Notes under the pieces: generated by a model
Seen by the model: only the letters and a program-made list of their open reading frames with translations
What the model was told of the DNA's origin: nothing
Database searches by the model: none
Shown here: positions 52,645 through 60,723 of the stretch, piece after piece
Layout of the letters: every line of letters begins with the position of its first letter
Numbering within the stretch: position 1 is the stretch's first letter
From: Flavobacterium sp. UBA6721
GTDB taxonomy: Bacteria; Bacteroidota; Bacteroidia; Flavobacteriales; Flavobacteriaceae
Assembly (NCBI GenBank): GCA_002454195.1
Contig: DKIJ01000039.1
Coordinates: 8,042 to 72,041 of the forward strand
Reading direction: 5' to 3'
Length of the DNA: 64,000 nt
Translations under genes and position numbers: made by a program

Positions 52645-52750
52645 GAGCACAACATTTGGCTTTTTTTAATAGCAATAGTTCCTGCTGTTCGCTGTATCTT
52701 GTGGCAGCTTAAAGGCTGCTGCCACAAGGATGCCGATACCATCAGGGCTA
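52645..52750 (-). ncRNA. candidate structured RNA, flavo-1-like element, copy 2
   Basis: On the reverse strand: TAGCCCTGATGG, GGCATCC, then TTGTGGCAGC, a short loop, GCTGCCACAA, then GATACAGCGAACAGCAGGAAC and a tail ending TTGTGCTC. The 10-bp hairpin arm differs completely from that of copy 1 at 3227-3330, yet it pairs in the same place, and the flanks (TAGCCC, GAT..AGCG, TGCTC) agree. Same candidate family as copy 1. Confidence 0.5.
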
Positions 52751-52930
52751 TTTAGGTAAGATTGGTGTTTTTTTAGAAGTAACAACCCAATTTGCTGTAA
52801 AACCAAAGAATGAAAATTCCTGTTGGAAAAAATTATCAAAAACGTCAGTTCGAGGAATAATTTGGTAACCTAAAAAACAATACAAAAAGACGTTGTAAAC
52901 TATGAATTGAATTGTAGTAATTTCTGGTAA

Positions 52931-53068
52931 CTCAACTTGTCCTTAGCTTCCGCAATCGAGTGTCAAATGTTTGAAGAATACGTAAAAAGAAAATTTGTTT
53001 GAGCGCAGCGAGTTATTTTCTTTTAGTATTCGAAAACAAATTTGACCGACGAGGAAGCTTAAGACTTG
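52931..53068. repeat. long imperfect inverted repeat of a dispersed type
   Basis: The left arm begins TCAACTTGTCCTTAGCTTCC (52931-52950) and continues GTCAAAT, GAATAC, AAAAGAAAA. The right arm answers in inverse order with TTTTCTTTT, GTATTC, AAATTTGAC, and GGAAGCTTAAGACTTGA (to 53068), around a centre GAGCGCAGCGAG. A smaller hairpin, CTTGAT..ATCAAG, follows at 53064-53093. No coding potential. It looks like a flavobacterial REP/MITE-type element. Confidence 0.6.
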
Positions 53069-53202
53069 ATTTTTTTGTTTCTTTTTTGATCAAGCAAAAA
53101 AGAAAATTAGTAAAAGATAATTTCACATTTAATAAAACGTCATTGGTAGTGTTTTTTTGCGTAATGAAATGAAGTAAAAAATGTAACAAAAATAATAAAA
53201 TG

Positions 53203-53210
53203 TATTTTTG
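53203..53210 (+). promoter_or_regulatory. -7 promoter box of the ElaA-like gene
   Basis: TATTTTTG, 37 nt before ATG 53248. Confidence 0.5.
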
Positions 53211-53247
53211 TTATTCTTGATAAAAGGAATAGCATAAAAATGACAAC

Positions 53248-53697
53248 ATGGAACTAGTTTGGCAAATTAAATCTTTTGAAACATTAACAGTTAGCGAACT
53301 CTACGCCATTTTAAAATTGCGCTCAGAAGTATTTGTAGTGGAACAAAACTGTGCTTATTTGGATATAGATGGTAAAGATCCTTTGGCATTACACCTTATT
53401 GGAGTGTATAATGATCAGATTGTTGCCTGTACTCGACTTTTTAAACCCGGAATTACTTATGATGAAGCTTCAATAGGTAGAGTAGTAGTTGCTGCTGATT
53501 ATCGCGATAAAAAATGGGGCAAAGAATTAATGCTGCAATCTATTTCTGCTATTAAGCATCAGTTTGGCGAAAGTCAGATTACCATTGGTGCGCAATTGTA
53601 TCTTAAAAAATTCTATGAATCGCTTGGTTTTGTTCAGTCCAGCGAAATGTATCTGGAAGATGATATTCCGCACATAAAAATGTATTTGAGTGAATAA
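53248..53697 (+). CDS. ElaA-like GNAT acetyltransferase
   Basis: A 149-residue acetyltransferase of the ElaA group. LYAILKLRSEVFVVEQNCAYLDIDG is the family's opening block, DPLALHLIGVY follows, then SIGRVVVAADYRDKKWGKELM as the acetyl-CoA loop, and KKFYESLGFVQ and EDDIPHIKM at the end. The substrate is unknown. It starts at ATG 53248 and is alone, between repeats and broken genes. Confidence 0.9.
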   Translation: MELVWQIKSFETLTVSELYAILKLRSEVFVVEQNCAYLDIDGKDPLALHLIGVYNDQIVACTRLFKPGITYDEASIGRVVVAADYRDKKWGKELMLQSISAIKHQFGESQITIGAQLYLKKFYESLGFVQSSEMYLEDDIPHIKMYLSE

Positions 53698-53851
53698 GCT
53701 CAAATTTTGGATTATAGCGTTTTGTGGTTTGGTGAGGTTGCGAAGTACGGAACCGATTACTTTAAGTTAAAGATGAAATTTCTGGCGAAACATGAACGTG
53801 ATTTTACCACAAAACTATCAATCTCGCAAAATGCTTGATATGCGGAGGTAG

Positions 53852-54659
53852 TTATTCTTTCAAATATTTGAATTTTGTTTTCCCTCGAATTTTGAATTCT
53901 TTTTCAGTATAAATTCGTCCTAATTTTCTGATTTCGATTAATGAATCATTTTTATCATAATAATATTCAGTCAGAAACTCAATGTATTGGTTAGGATTTG
54001 TAACTGTTGAAAAGCTACTATCTCTTTTGCTAAATAGTTTATTGTTAGAATTATATTTATAATAAGTTTTCATTCGATTTGTTCCACTAAAAACCCAATC
54101 TTCTATTTCTATTCTGTTAAATTTATCATATTTATATTCAGATACCTTTGAAATTTCATTGTCCTCGATTACTGTTTTCTTTATAATTTTACCATTTAAA
54201 TATTCATAATTTATAGTTTCTCGTAATCCAATTTCAGACTTTAAATTTCCAAACTTGTCATATTTTAATTCCCAAATGATTACTTCATTCTTAGTGTTAT
54301 CTGTTGTTTTTATTAGTTTTTACATTTTTATCATATAAATATTTATGCTTTAGGATTTTTGAAATTAAACCTTTTCCTTCTCTTTTGTAGACTGATTTAG
54401 TTTCGGATAATTTGTTTTGTGAATTATAAAAATAGAATGATAAGTTGTTACTATTTATTAAATTATTTTTTGAATCATAAATATTTATTACACTTGTTGC
54501 TCTTCTGATTATTGAATCTTTTTCGTTTAAATTATTTTCAGTTATAGTGATTTGGTAAGATTTATTTTTCTCTGAATATTCCAACAAACTATTCTCTTCA
54601 AGATTTCCACATGAAATTAAATTACAGAGTAAAATCAATAAAAAAAAGTGTCTTTTCAT
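53852..54659 (-). pseudogene. YD-repeat-like lipoprotein gene with one frameshift
   Basis: The start at 54659 gives a lipoprotein signal ending LISC (Cys17) and a beta-rich domain, but the frame stops at 54297-54299. From about 54310 a second frame carries on without interruption to 53852 with YD-like repeats (LKYDKFGNLKSEI, EYKYDKFNRIEIE, YYYDKNDSLIEI). The two frames join cleanly if one A is removed from the run of five A (reverse strand) near 54307-54311. The intact gene would encode about 268 residues, a surface lipoprotein. Sequencing error in a short homopolymer is the alternative. Confidence 0.75.
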
Positions 54660-54734
54660 AGCAGATTTTTATAATTACCACCAATCACTAAGATCCATGA
54701 TGCATTTAATGTTTTTTGTATCCTATTTATAAAA

Positions 54735-55411
54735 TTAATTGTATTTCGAAAAAATTCCTGAATCGGTTGCTGTCCAAAAAGAACATTTTTGCCCACAGGC
54801 TTTTAAAGCACTATTTGCCCAGGTATTACAGGTTTTGAAGATGCTATAACTTCCATTAGCTTCATAAAAAGCATCGGTTTTTCCATAGTTGGCATTTGTT
54901 TTTATGGCTATGAAATTCCCTGAAGTCTCTTTTTGAAAACTGTTAGTGATATACGTAATTTAACGTTGGTATTGCTCTTTACTAATTAAGATTGATTTAC
55001 AATCCTTACCTGTTTTCATGGTTTTATAATAAGTAGCGTGAATAACAGTAGTACTTAAGCCTAAAGCCGCTTTAAATGCAACTGAAGCCTTTAAGTCTGA
55101 CCATTCAGGAGTTTCAAGATAAAAACCTTTATCACCCCAACCCATAGTAATATATTGGTATGTTGAATCAGCTGCTATAGTGTTTTTATAGTGAATTTTT
55201 TTATTCCAGTATATCTGTTCACTTTTTGTAGGCATTACAATATCTGTATGAACACCGTTAGTGAGAATGTAAATTTCCATTTCACTTTTACTGTTATTTT
55301 CTTTTTCTATTGTGATTTTTGAAAGCAGATAAGCTGAAGAGATGTAGATGATTATAAATCCTAAAAAATATATATAATCGTTTTTAAAAGTATTTTCAGT
55401 GCTTTTTTCAA
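54735..55411 (-). pseudogene. DUF2459 (TIGR02117) family gene with a frameshift and an in-frame stop
   Basis: A central segment, EIYILTNGVHTDIVMP..ITMGWGDKGFYLETPEW, is the DUF2459 hallmark. Upstream, TTG 55411 starts MKKALKILLKTIIYI, which joins the membrane segment LGFIIIYISSAYLLS only if one base is added in the run of six A at 55363-55368. Downstream the frame meets TAA at 54960-54962, then continues in frame for 75 codons with CNTWANSALKACGQKCSFWT, the conserved end of the family. Two separate lesions make it a real pseudogene. The native protein would be a membrane-anchored periplasmic protein of unknown role. Confidence 0.8.
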
Positions 55412-55507
55412 GTGGAATGTATTAATTGATTTATTTATTATTCCAAATTTAATTAAATAAAATTCTTGTTAAATTTATTTTGAAAAAAGAGTTTGTAAAA
55501 GAGTTTG

Positions 55508-55540
55508 CAAAAAAAAAGCGACTTTCTAAAAAATCGCTTT
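55508..55540 (-). terminator. intrinsic terminator of kup
   Basis: AAAGCGA pairs with TCGCTTT around a 12-nt loop, followed on the reverse strand by a run of T. It lies 20 nt past the kup stop. Confidence 0.8.
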
Positions 55541-55559
55541 AATTAAAATAAGATAGGTT

Positions 55560-57548
55560 TTATACTTTTTCGATGTGTATTTCTCTGGCTTCTAATCGGG
55601 TGAGATCCATGTTTTCTGGAGTATGAAGTACCATTGGGAATTTCTCAATTTTTACAGAACTACTATCTAAACCAAAAGCACTTTCTTCAGATAAGCTTAG
55701 CTTTTTAATAAAGAAATAAGAATTCATAATTATGTTTTCGTGCCATTTTAATTCATTATCATTTGATAAGTATTTTTCAGAAAGCACAAATTTAAAGTCT
55801 CCAATGATGTTGTTTTTATTTAAGGACTCATATCGGCTTCTGATGTCTACTTCGCCATTCTTTACCATGTCTTTGATTACTTCTTTAAACATGAGGTTAA
55901 TTTTAGTAGGCTCTCTAAAACCAAGATTAAAATCCACACGGTATAAATCATCTTTACGGATTTCAGTCACTCTATATTCGGTTTTATAGGGTTCAGAAAG
56001 AATATTTACGTGTACAAACCAATAAATATCGGCTCTTTTTGGTCGTTTTTGTAAAATAGAATACATTACTTTTTCTTCTATTTCATCAACTCGTCCTGCG
56101 TTGGTCATATACACTAAGTGAGTTGCATATTTAGGGATACTCAAATCAACACTTAACTCGCTAAGTACTTTAATGTAATCTTGCACTTTTACAATTTTAG
56201 TATAGCTTTTGGTAATCTTTTTGGCAGAGAACCATATTGACATTACTGTAATTAAAAGTATTGCAATAATCAAGGTTACATAACCTCCATCGCTAAATTT
56301 TGTAACATTTGCGGCTAAGAAGCTAAATTCTATTATAAGATATAATGTGATTAATGGAACCATAAAATACAATTTTACTCTTTTCATAATTAAATAGAAA
56401 TTAAGTAAAATAGTGGTCATTATCATACAAAGAATAATGGCTAAACCGTATGCGTGTTCCATGTTACTGGACTCTTTAAAATGCAATACAATTCCAACAC
56501 AACCTAAGAATAAAAGCCAATTTATCGATGGAATATACAATTGTCCTTGTAATTCGGTTGGGTAGTTGATTTTTACTTTTGGCCAGAAATTTAATCGCAT
56601 AGCCTCATTAATTAAGGTAAATGAACCACTAATTAAGGCTTGAGACGCAATTACAGCCGCAGTTGTTGCAATTACGATTCCGAAAGGTTGAAACCAATCA
56701 GCCATAATTAGGTAGAAAGGGTTTCCGTTTTTTCCACCTAAACTTAATAATGTTTCTCCCTCATGATGGATAAGATAGGCTCCTTGTCCAAAATAGTTTA
56801 AAACCAAAGTTGCTTTGACAAAAATCCAGCTAATGCGAATGTTTTTTCGACCACAGTGTCCCATGTCAGAATACAAAGCTTCGGCTCCTGTGGTACATAA
56901 GAATACAAATCCTAATACAAAAAAGCCATCAGGGTGAATGGTTAATAAGTGGTAGGCATAATATGGATTGAAAGCTTTGAATACTTCTGGGTGTTCTATA
57001 ATTTGGATAATACCTAAAATTCCAAGCATACTAAACCAAATAAGCATCATTGGAGCAAAGAATTTCCCAACTAGTTTAGTTCCAAATTGTTGAATGGTAA
57101 AAAGGACAAATAAGATTCCAATTACGATAGGAACCGTATTAATATCTGGATAGTAGGTTCTAATACCTTCAACGGCAGAAGATACGGATACTGGAGGTGT
57201 AATAATTCCATCCGCTAGCAAGGCACTTCCTCCTATAATTGCTGGGACGATTAGCCATTTGATTTTAGTTTTCTTTACTAAAGCATACAACGCAAAAATA
57301 CCACCTTCACCATGGTTGTCAGCATTTAAGGTTATGATAACATATTTCAGTGTCGTTTGTAATGTTAATGTCCAAAATACAGCAGAAATACCACCTAATA
57401 CAACATCTGCGTCAATGGTGTGTTCTCCTAAAATGGCTTTCATTACATACAAAGGAGAGGTCCCAATATCTCCATAAATGATTCCTAAAGTAATTAATAG
57501 ACCTCCTAAAGATAATTTGCTGTGTAAGTTTTTATGAGATGCGTTCAT
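55560..57548 (-). CDS. kup: KUP-family potassium transporter
   Basis: A 662-residue inner-membrane potassium-proton symporter. ATG 57548 (MNASHKNLHSKLSLGG) is chosen; an upstream TTG at 57572 lies in the -7 box. LGIIYGDIGTSPLYVMKAI, AVFWTLTLQTTLKYV and NADNHGEGGIFALYAL form the conserved N-terminal block, including the Asp and Glu needed for K+ entry. About twelve membrane segments reach to residue 460, then a cytoplasmic tail of about 200 residues. Its tail is of normal length. Confidence 0.93.
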   Translation of the reverse strand: MNASHKNLHSKLSLGGLLITLGIIYGDIGTSPLYVMKAILGEHTIDADVVLGGISAVFWTLTLQTTLKYVIITLNADNHGEGGIFALYALVKKTKIKWLIVPAIIGGSALLADGIITPPVSVSSAVEGIRTYYPDINTVPIVIGILFVLFTIQQFGTKLVGKFFAPMMLIWFSMLGILGIIQIIEHPEVFKAFNPYYAYHLLTIHPDGFFVLGFVFLCTTGAEALYSDMGHCGRKNIRISWIFVKATLVLNYFGQGAYLIHHEGETLLSLGGKNGNPFYLIMADWFQPFGIVIATTAAVIASQALISGSFTLINEAMRLNFWPKVKINYPTELQGQLYIPSINWLLFLGCVGIVLHFKESSNMEHAYGLAIILCMIMTTILLNFYLIMKRVKLYFMVPLITLYLIIEFSFLAANVTKFSDGGYVTLIIAILLITVMSIWFSAKKITKSYTKIVKVQDYIKVLSELSVDLSIPKYATHLVYMTNAGRVDEIEEKVMYSILQKRPKRADIYWFVHVNILSEPYKTEYRVTEIRKDDLYRVDFNLGFREPTKINLMFKEVIKDMVKNGEVDIRSRYESLNKNNIIGDFKFVLSEKYLSNDNELKWHENIIMNSYFFIKKLSLSEESAFGLDSSSVKIEKFPMVLHTPENMDLTRLEAREIHIEKV

Positions 57549-57569
57549 TATATTTTTTTGTAAAGGTCT

Positions 57570-57597
57570 CAAATTTACTCATTTTTAAATAAACCAA
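57570..57597 (-). promoter_or_regulatory. promoter of kup
   Basis: Reverse strand TTG (57595-57597), 17-nt spacer, TAAATTTG (57570-57577). The box ends 21 nt before ATG 57548 and contains the TTG rejected as a start codon. Confidence 0.65.
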
Positions 57598-57619
57598 AAG
57601 TTAATATCCCTAAAAAACA

Positions 57620-57648
57620 GAAAAACACGACTAATTAGCCGTGTTTTT
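57620..57648. terminator. intrinsic terminator between the low-complexity protein gene and kup
   Basis: AAAACACG and CGTGTTTT form a stem around CTAATTAGC-containing loop, followed by T or A runs on both sides. Confidence 0.75.
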
Positions 57649-57668
57649 AATAATAGTTGTTTATTTTG

Positions 57669-59024
57669 TTAAATTCTTCTGTTGTTGCTTCTCGAAGATC
57701 CATTATTATCGCCTTGATTTGATCCTCTATTTCTATTTGAATCGCCTCTTTCTGGTGCAGAATAGGATGGATTACTTGGTCTAGAGTAGGAGCCTTGGTT
57801 CGAATTTCTGTTGTTATTTTCTACTCTAGGAGCGCTGTTCTCTTGTCTAGGAGTGTAGGCTCTTTGATTTTGTCCATATTGATTTGAATTCGATCTTGAG
57901 TTTTCGGCTCTATTTTGGTTGTACTCTCTATTCTCTGTTCTTGCTGCACCATTTTCTTGTCTAGGAGTGTAGGCTCTTTGATTTTGTCCAGCTTGATTTG
58001 AATTTGATCTTGAGTTTTGATTGTACTCTCTGTTTGTACCTCTTTGTGAGGCATTATCTCGAGAGCTATTTTCGGTAGTGTAACCTCTGGAAGGGTTATA
58101 TTGTCTTGAATTTGACGAATTACCATTAGATTCTCTCGTGTTTATTCTTGAATTAGAATAGTCTCTTGAAGGAGTGTTTCTATTTGACGAATAATCTCTT
58201 GTTTGTTCTCTTCTAGAACCCGAATTGTTATTGTATTGTCTGCCTTCAACATATCGGTTCGAATAATAATTTTTGTTATAATAACTTCTTCTTTGATCTA
58301 ATTCATAACGATTAGTATAGTTGCTATATCTTCTAGTAAAGGCGTAATTTGGATAACGTCTTTCGTAAGCATTAGAACGTCTGGTGTTGTATAAAGAGAT
58401 GGCTACATTGCTTCTTCTATAACTCACATAATTATAACGATTACTGAAGTTTACACATAAATTAATGTTATTTCTATATCTGTAAATTGGGTATGGATTC
58501 CATGCGTAAAAGTAGGATGGGTAATAATTCCAATACCAGTTAGAGATGTATGGACGATAGTTAGAGATCCAGAAAGACGCATAAATGTGAGGAGTTGAAT
58601 AGTATATTGGTTCATAAATGTAGTTAGGACCATATAAATATTCGTTACCAATAAATTGTACCTGCACTCTATTATTGCTTCTTTCGATATCTATAGTCGC
58701 AACATCTTGGTATACATCACGATCTAAAACAGATTGAATTATCACTACGTGCGTGTTATATTCCACCGTTTCGATTACTCGCAAATAATCGACTTCGTTA
58801 TCGTTATTCAAATCTAAATTTGAAATTTGAAGTTCTGGGTCATTCAATCTTCTTTCAAAGTCTTCTAAATTTCTGGAGTCTCCAAATACAGAAGCAACTG
58901 CTCTTAAATCAAGATTGTCGCTTATTTCGTTACTCATCGCGTTTACTGTTGTTCTATTTTGAGCTTCAACAGAAGCTGAGAACAAAGTAGCTAGCACACC
59001 TAATAGTATAATTGTATTTTTCAT
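57669..59024 (-). CDS. exported Asn/Arg/Ser/Tyr-rich low-complexity protein
   Basis: A 451-residue exported protein with a signal peptide (MKNTIILLGVLATLFSASVEAQ). Residues 22-135 form a small folded domain with LEDFERRLNDPELQISNLDLNNDNEVDYLRV, a calcium-loop-like DLNNDNEVDYL included. Then comes a Tyr/Trp/Pro-rich stretch (about 135-200) and a long tail of N, R, S, Y and Q, likely disordered. Within the tail, a 38-residue unit (SRSNSNQxGQNQRAYTPRQEN) occurs twice, 114 nt apart in DNA. Function unknown; it may belong to the envelope stress response, since it follows the ECF sigma operon. Confidence 0.7.
   Translation of the reverse strand: MKNTIILLGVLATLFSASVEAQNRTTVNAMSNEISDNLDLRAVASVFGDSRNLEDFERRLNDPELQISNLDLNNDNEVDYLRVIETVEYNTHVVIIQSVLDRDVYQDVATIDIERSNNRVQVQFIGNEYLYGPNYIYEPIYYSTPHIYASFWISNYRPYISNWYWNYYPSYFYAWNPYPIYRYRNNINLCVNFSNRYNYVSYRRSNVAISLYNTRRSNAYERRYPNYAFTRRYSNYTNRYELDQRRSYYNKNYYSNRYVEGRQYNNNSGSRREQTRDYSSNRNTPSRDYSNSRINTRESNGNSSNSRQYNPSRGYTTENSSRDNASQRGTNREYNQNSRSNSNQAGQNQRAYTPRQENGAARTENREYNQNRAENSRSNSNQYGQNQRAYTPRQENSAPRVENNNRNSNQGSYSRPSNPSYSAPERGDSNRNRGSNQGDNNGSSRSNNRRI
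57842..57990. repeat. imperfect 114-nt tandem repeat inside the low-complexity gene
   Basis: CTTGTCTAGGAGTGTAGGCT at 57842 recurs at 57956, with over 30 identical bases each time and 114 nt (38 codons) between starts. The repeat keeps the frame. Confidence 0.75.
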
Positions 59025-59142
59025 GATAATGGATATTTACATTCTTGATTGGGTATATTCAATTACTGTGCCAATTCATTATGAACCTATTTAGCCGATG
59101 TTCAATATGAGTATACAAAAGAGTAGATTCTATTATTTAAAA

Positions 59143-59178
59143 TAAAAAAAACCGTTCTGTATTAATTTCAGAACGGTT
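59143..59178 (-). terminator. intrinsic terminator of the ECF sigma operon
   Basis: ACCGTTCTG pairs with CAGAACGGT around an AT loop. On the reverse strand it is followed by a run of eight T. Confidence 0.88.
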
Positions 59179-59198
59179 TGTATAACGAGTATTTGCGT

Positions 59199-59654
59199 TT
59201 ATTTTCTCTTCCCGCGATCACCGTATTGTTGAAGCAATTTTCGGTAAAAATCATCCTCTGATTTTTTTAGCTTAAGAATTTTAACTGCTGGCAAAATGGT
59301 TCGGATACTTTTAGTGAATTTTTTTCGCAATAAAAATAATTCTTCATCAGCGGCTTCCATTTGATTAAGCAATATTATAGCTTCTTTTTCACTGATTTTA
59401 TTTAAAGCATCTCCGTTCATTCGCCACTTTAATGTTCTCATTTTTTCATGTCTTATCTCAAATTGCTTATCGTCATAAGCATTGTAAAGCGGCCAGAATT
59501 TCTCAGCTTCTTGTGGGCTAAGGTTTAATTCGGTAGTTAAAAAAGCAACTTTCATTGCTTTTACTTGCTCTTTTTTATCTTTTATATTGTCTTGAGCATA
59601 AAAACTACAAGTGAATAGCAATAATAAGGGTAAAAGTTTTCTAAAATTCATCAT
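59199..59654 (-). CDS. CpxP/Spy-like periplasmic protein, sensor of the ECF sigma operon
   Basis: A 151-residue exported protein. The signal peptide ends SFYAQD. The mature part is helical and charged, with LTTELNLSPQEAEKFWPLYNAYDDKQFEIR matching the LTxxQ-type motif of Spy/CpxP-related proteins. It is the third gene of the sigma, anti-sigma, sensor operon, 17 nt after the second. It probably senses misfolded envelope proteins and modulates the anti-sigma factor. The role is inferred from context. Confidence 0.75.
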   Translation of the reverse strand: MMNFRKLLPLLLLFTCSFYAQDNIKDKKEQVKAMKVAFLTTELNLSPQEAEKFWPLYNAYDDKQFEIRHEKMRTLKWRMNGDALNKISEKEAIILLNQMEAADEELFLLRKKFTKSIRTILPAVKILKLKKSEDDFYRKLLQQYGDRGKRK

Positions 59655-59671
59655 CTTTTCTGTTTGAGGGA

Positions 59672-60088
59672 TTATTCTATTATATAGTGTTCGATATTAT
59701 TGTTGCTAATTAAAATATCTTCAATGGTTTGATCTTTTAATTCGATATCTTGATCGATGTTTCTAATGTCTTCTTCGTCTAAAGCGTTTATCAAATCGTA
59801 CTGGTTGATGTTAGATTGATAGCTTAGATAGTTTTCTAATGTAATTGTATCTAAATCATTCTTAGTACTCGCATTTTTTATCAATGTAGGAATTGCTAGA
59901 GCAAAAACGAAAACAGCTGCAACCATCATTATTATTGATTTCTTTCTTTGGAATAATGAGATTGTTTTTGGTTCTTCTTTAGGTAATTGAGCGAGTAATT
60001 GAGCTGAAAAATTTTCAAAATAATTTTCGTCTGGAGTTTTGAATCCAGATTCAATCTTAGGGTTGTTATGTAGTTTAAATTCTTTCAT
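59672..60088 (-). CDS. membrane protein, probable anti-sigma factor
   Basis: A 138-residue protein with one membrane segment (about 51-70). The N-terminal cytoplasmic part (TPDENYFENFSAQLLAQLPKEE) is short, as in small Bacteroidetes anti-sigma-like proteins, and the C-terminal periplasmic part is acidic (DEEDIRNIDQDIE). It lacks the zinc-binding anti-sigma motif. It lies between the sigma factor and the CpxP-like gene. The role is from position and topology. Confidence 0.6.
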   Translation of the reverse strand: MKEFKLHNNPKIESGFKTPDENYFENFSAQLLAQLPKEEPKTISLFQRKKSIIMMVAAVFVFALAIPTLIKNASTKNDLDTITLENYLSYQSNINQYDLINALDEEDIRNIDQDIELKDQTIEDILISNNNIEHYIIE

Positions 60089-60121
60089 AATATCTATTAG
60101 ACCAAATAAAATGGAAAAGGT

Positions 60122-60664
60122 TTAATTTGTGGTTAAAATGGCTTCTATTTTTTTTACGGCATGATGATAAGAAGCCTTTAAAGCTCCTACTGAAGTGTCT
60201 AGAATTTCAGAAATTTCTTCGTATTTTAATTCTTCAAAATATTTCATTTTAAATACTAGTTGTTGTTTTTCAGGAAGTGTAGCAATGGCTTTCTGTAACG
60301 CAATTTGAATGTCATTTCCATCAAAATAAACATCAGATTGAAGATTATTTATAGTGTTGTTTTGTAATGTTTCGGATGATATTCCACTTTTTTTTGCTTT
60401 TTGGTTTAAAAAAGTTAAGGCTTCATTGGTTGCAATTCGATAAATCCAAGAGAATAATTTACTTTCACCTTTAAAATTTTTTAAATTTTGGAAAACTTTA
60501 ATAAAAGTGTTTTGCAAAACATCATCGGTATCATCATGACTTAAAACGATGTTCCGAATATGATTGTATAAGGGCTTTTGGTAGGAATGCAACAATTTTT
60601 GAAAAGCATCATTTTGCGTTTTCGGATTTAATAATTGTTCTATGAATTCCTTTTCTTCCAGCAA
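60122..60664 (-). CDS. ECF-type RNA polymerase sigma factor
   Basis: A 180-residue sigma-70-family factor. Region 2 is visible as HIRNIVLSHDDTDDVLQNTFIKVFQNL with SWIYRIATNEAL, and region 4 as LPEKQQLVFKMKYFEELKYEEISEIL and VGALKASYHHAVKKI. It starts at TTG 60664; no ATG is available within the first 100 codons in a fitting place. It heads a three-gene operon and probably responds to envelope stress. Target promoters are not identifiable here. Confidence 0.9.
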   Translation of the reverse strand: MLEEKEFIEQLLNPKTQNDAFQKLLHSYQKPLYNHIRNIVLSHDDTDDVLQNTFIKVFQNLKNFKGESKLFSWIYRIATNEALTFLNQKAKKSGISSETLQNNTINNLQSDVYFDGNDIQIALQKAIATLPEKQQLVFKMKYFEELKYEEISEILDTSVGALKASYHHAVKKIEAILTTN

Positions 60665-60723
60665 AGTTTTTTGGAGTTTAGATTTAAAATGGACTAAAAG
60701 GTTTAATTTTTTTTGGAAAAAAA

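Noticed and set aside
57842..57990. CRISPR-like repeat pair
   Set aside because: Only two long units, in frame within a coding gene and without unique spacers; a protein tandem repeat. No CRISPR array was seen elsewhere in the window.
57821..58126. A 101-codon frame inside the low-complexity protein gene, with repeated basic and Gln-rich units
   Set aside because: It lies in another frame of 57669-59024 and its repeats simply mirror the repeats of that gene; no start signal of its own.
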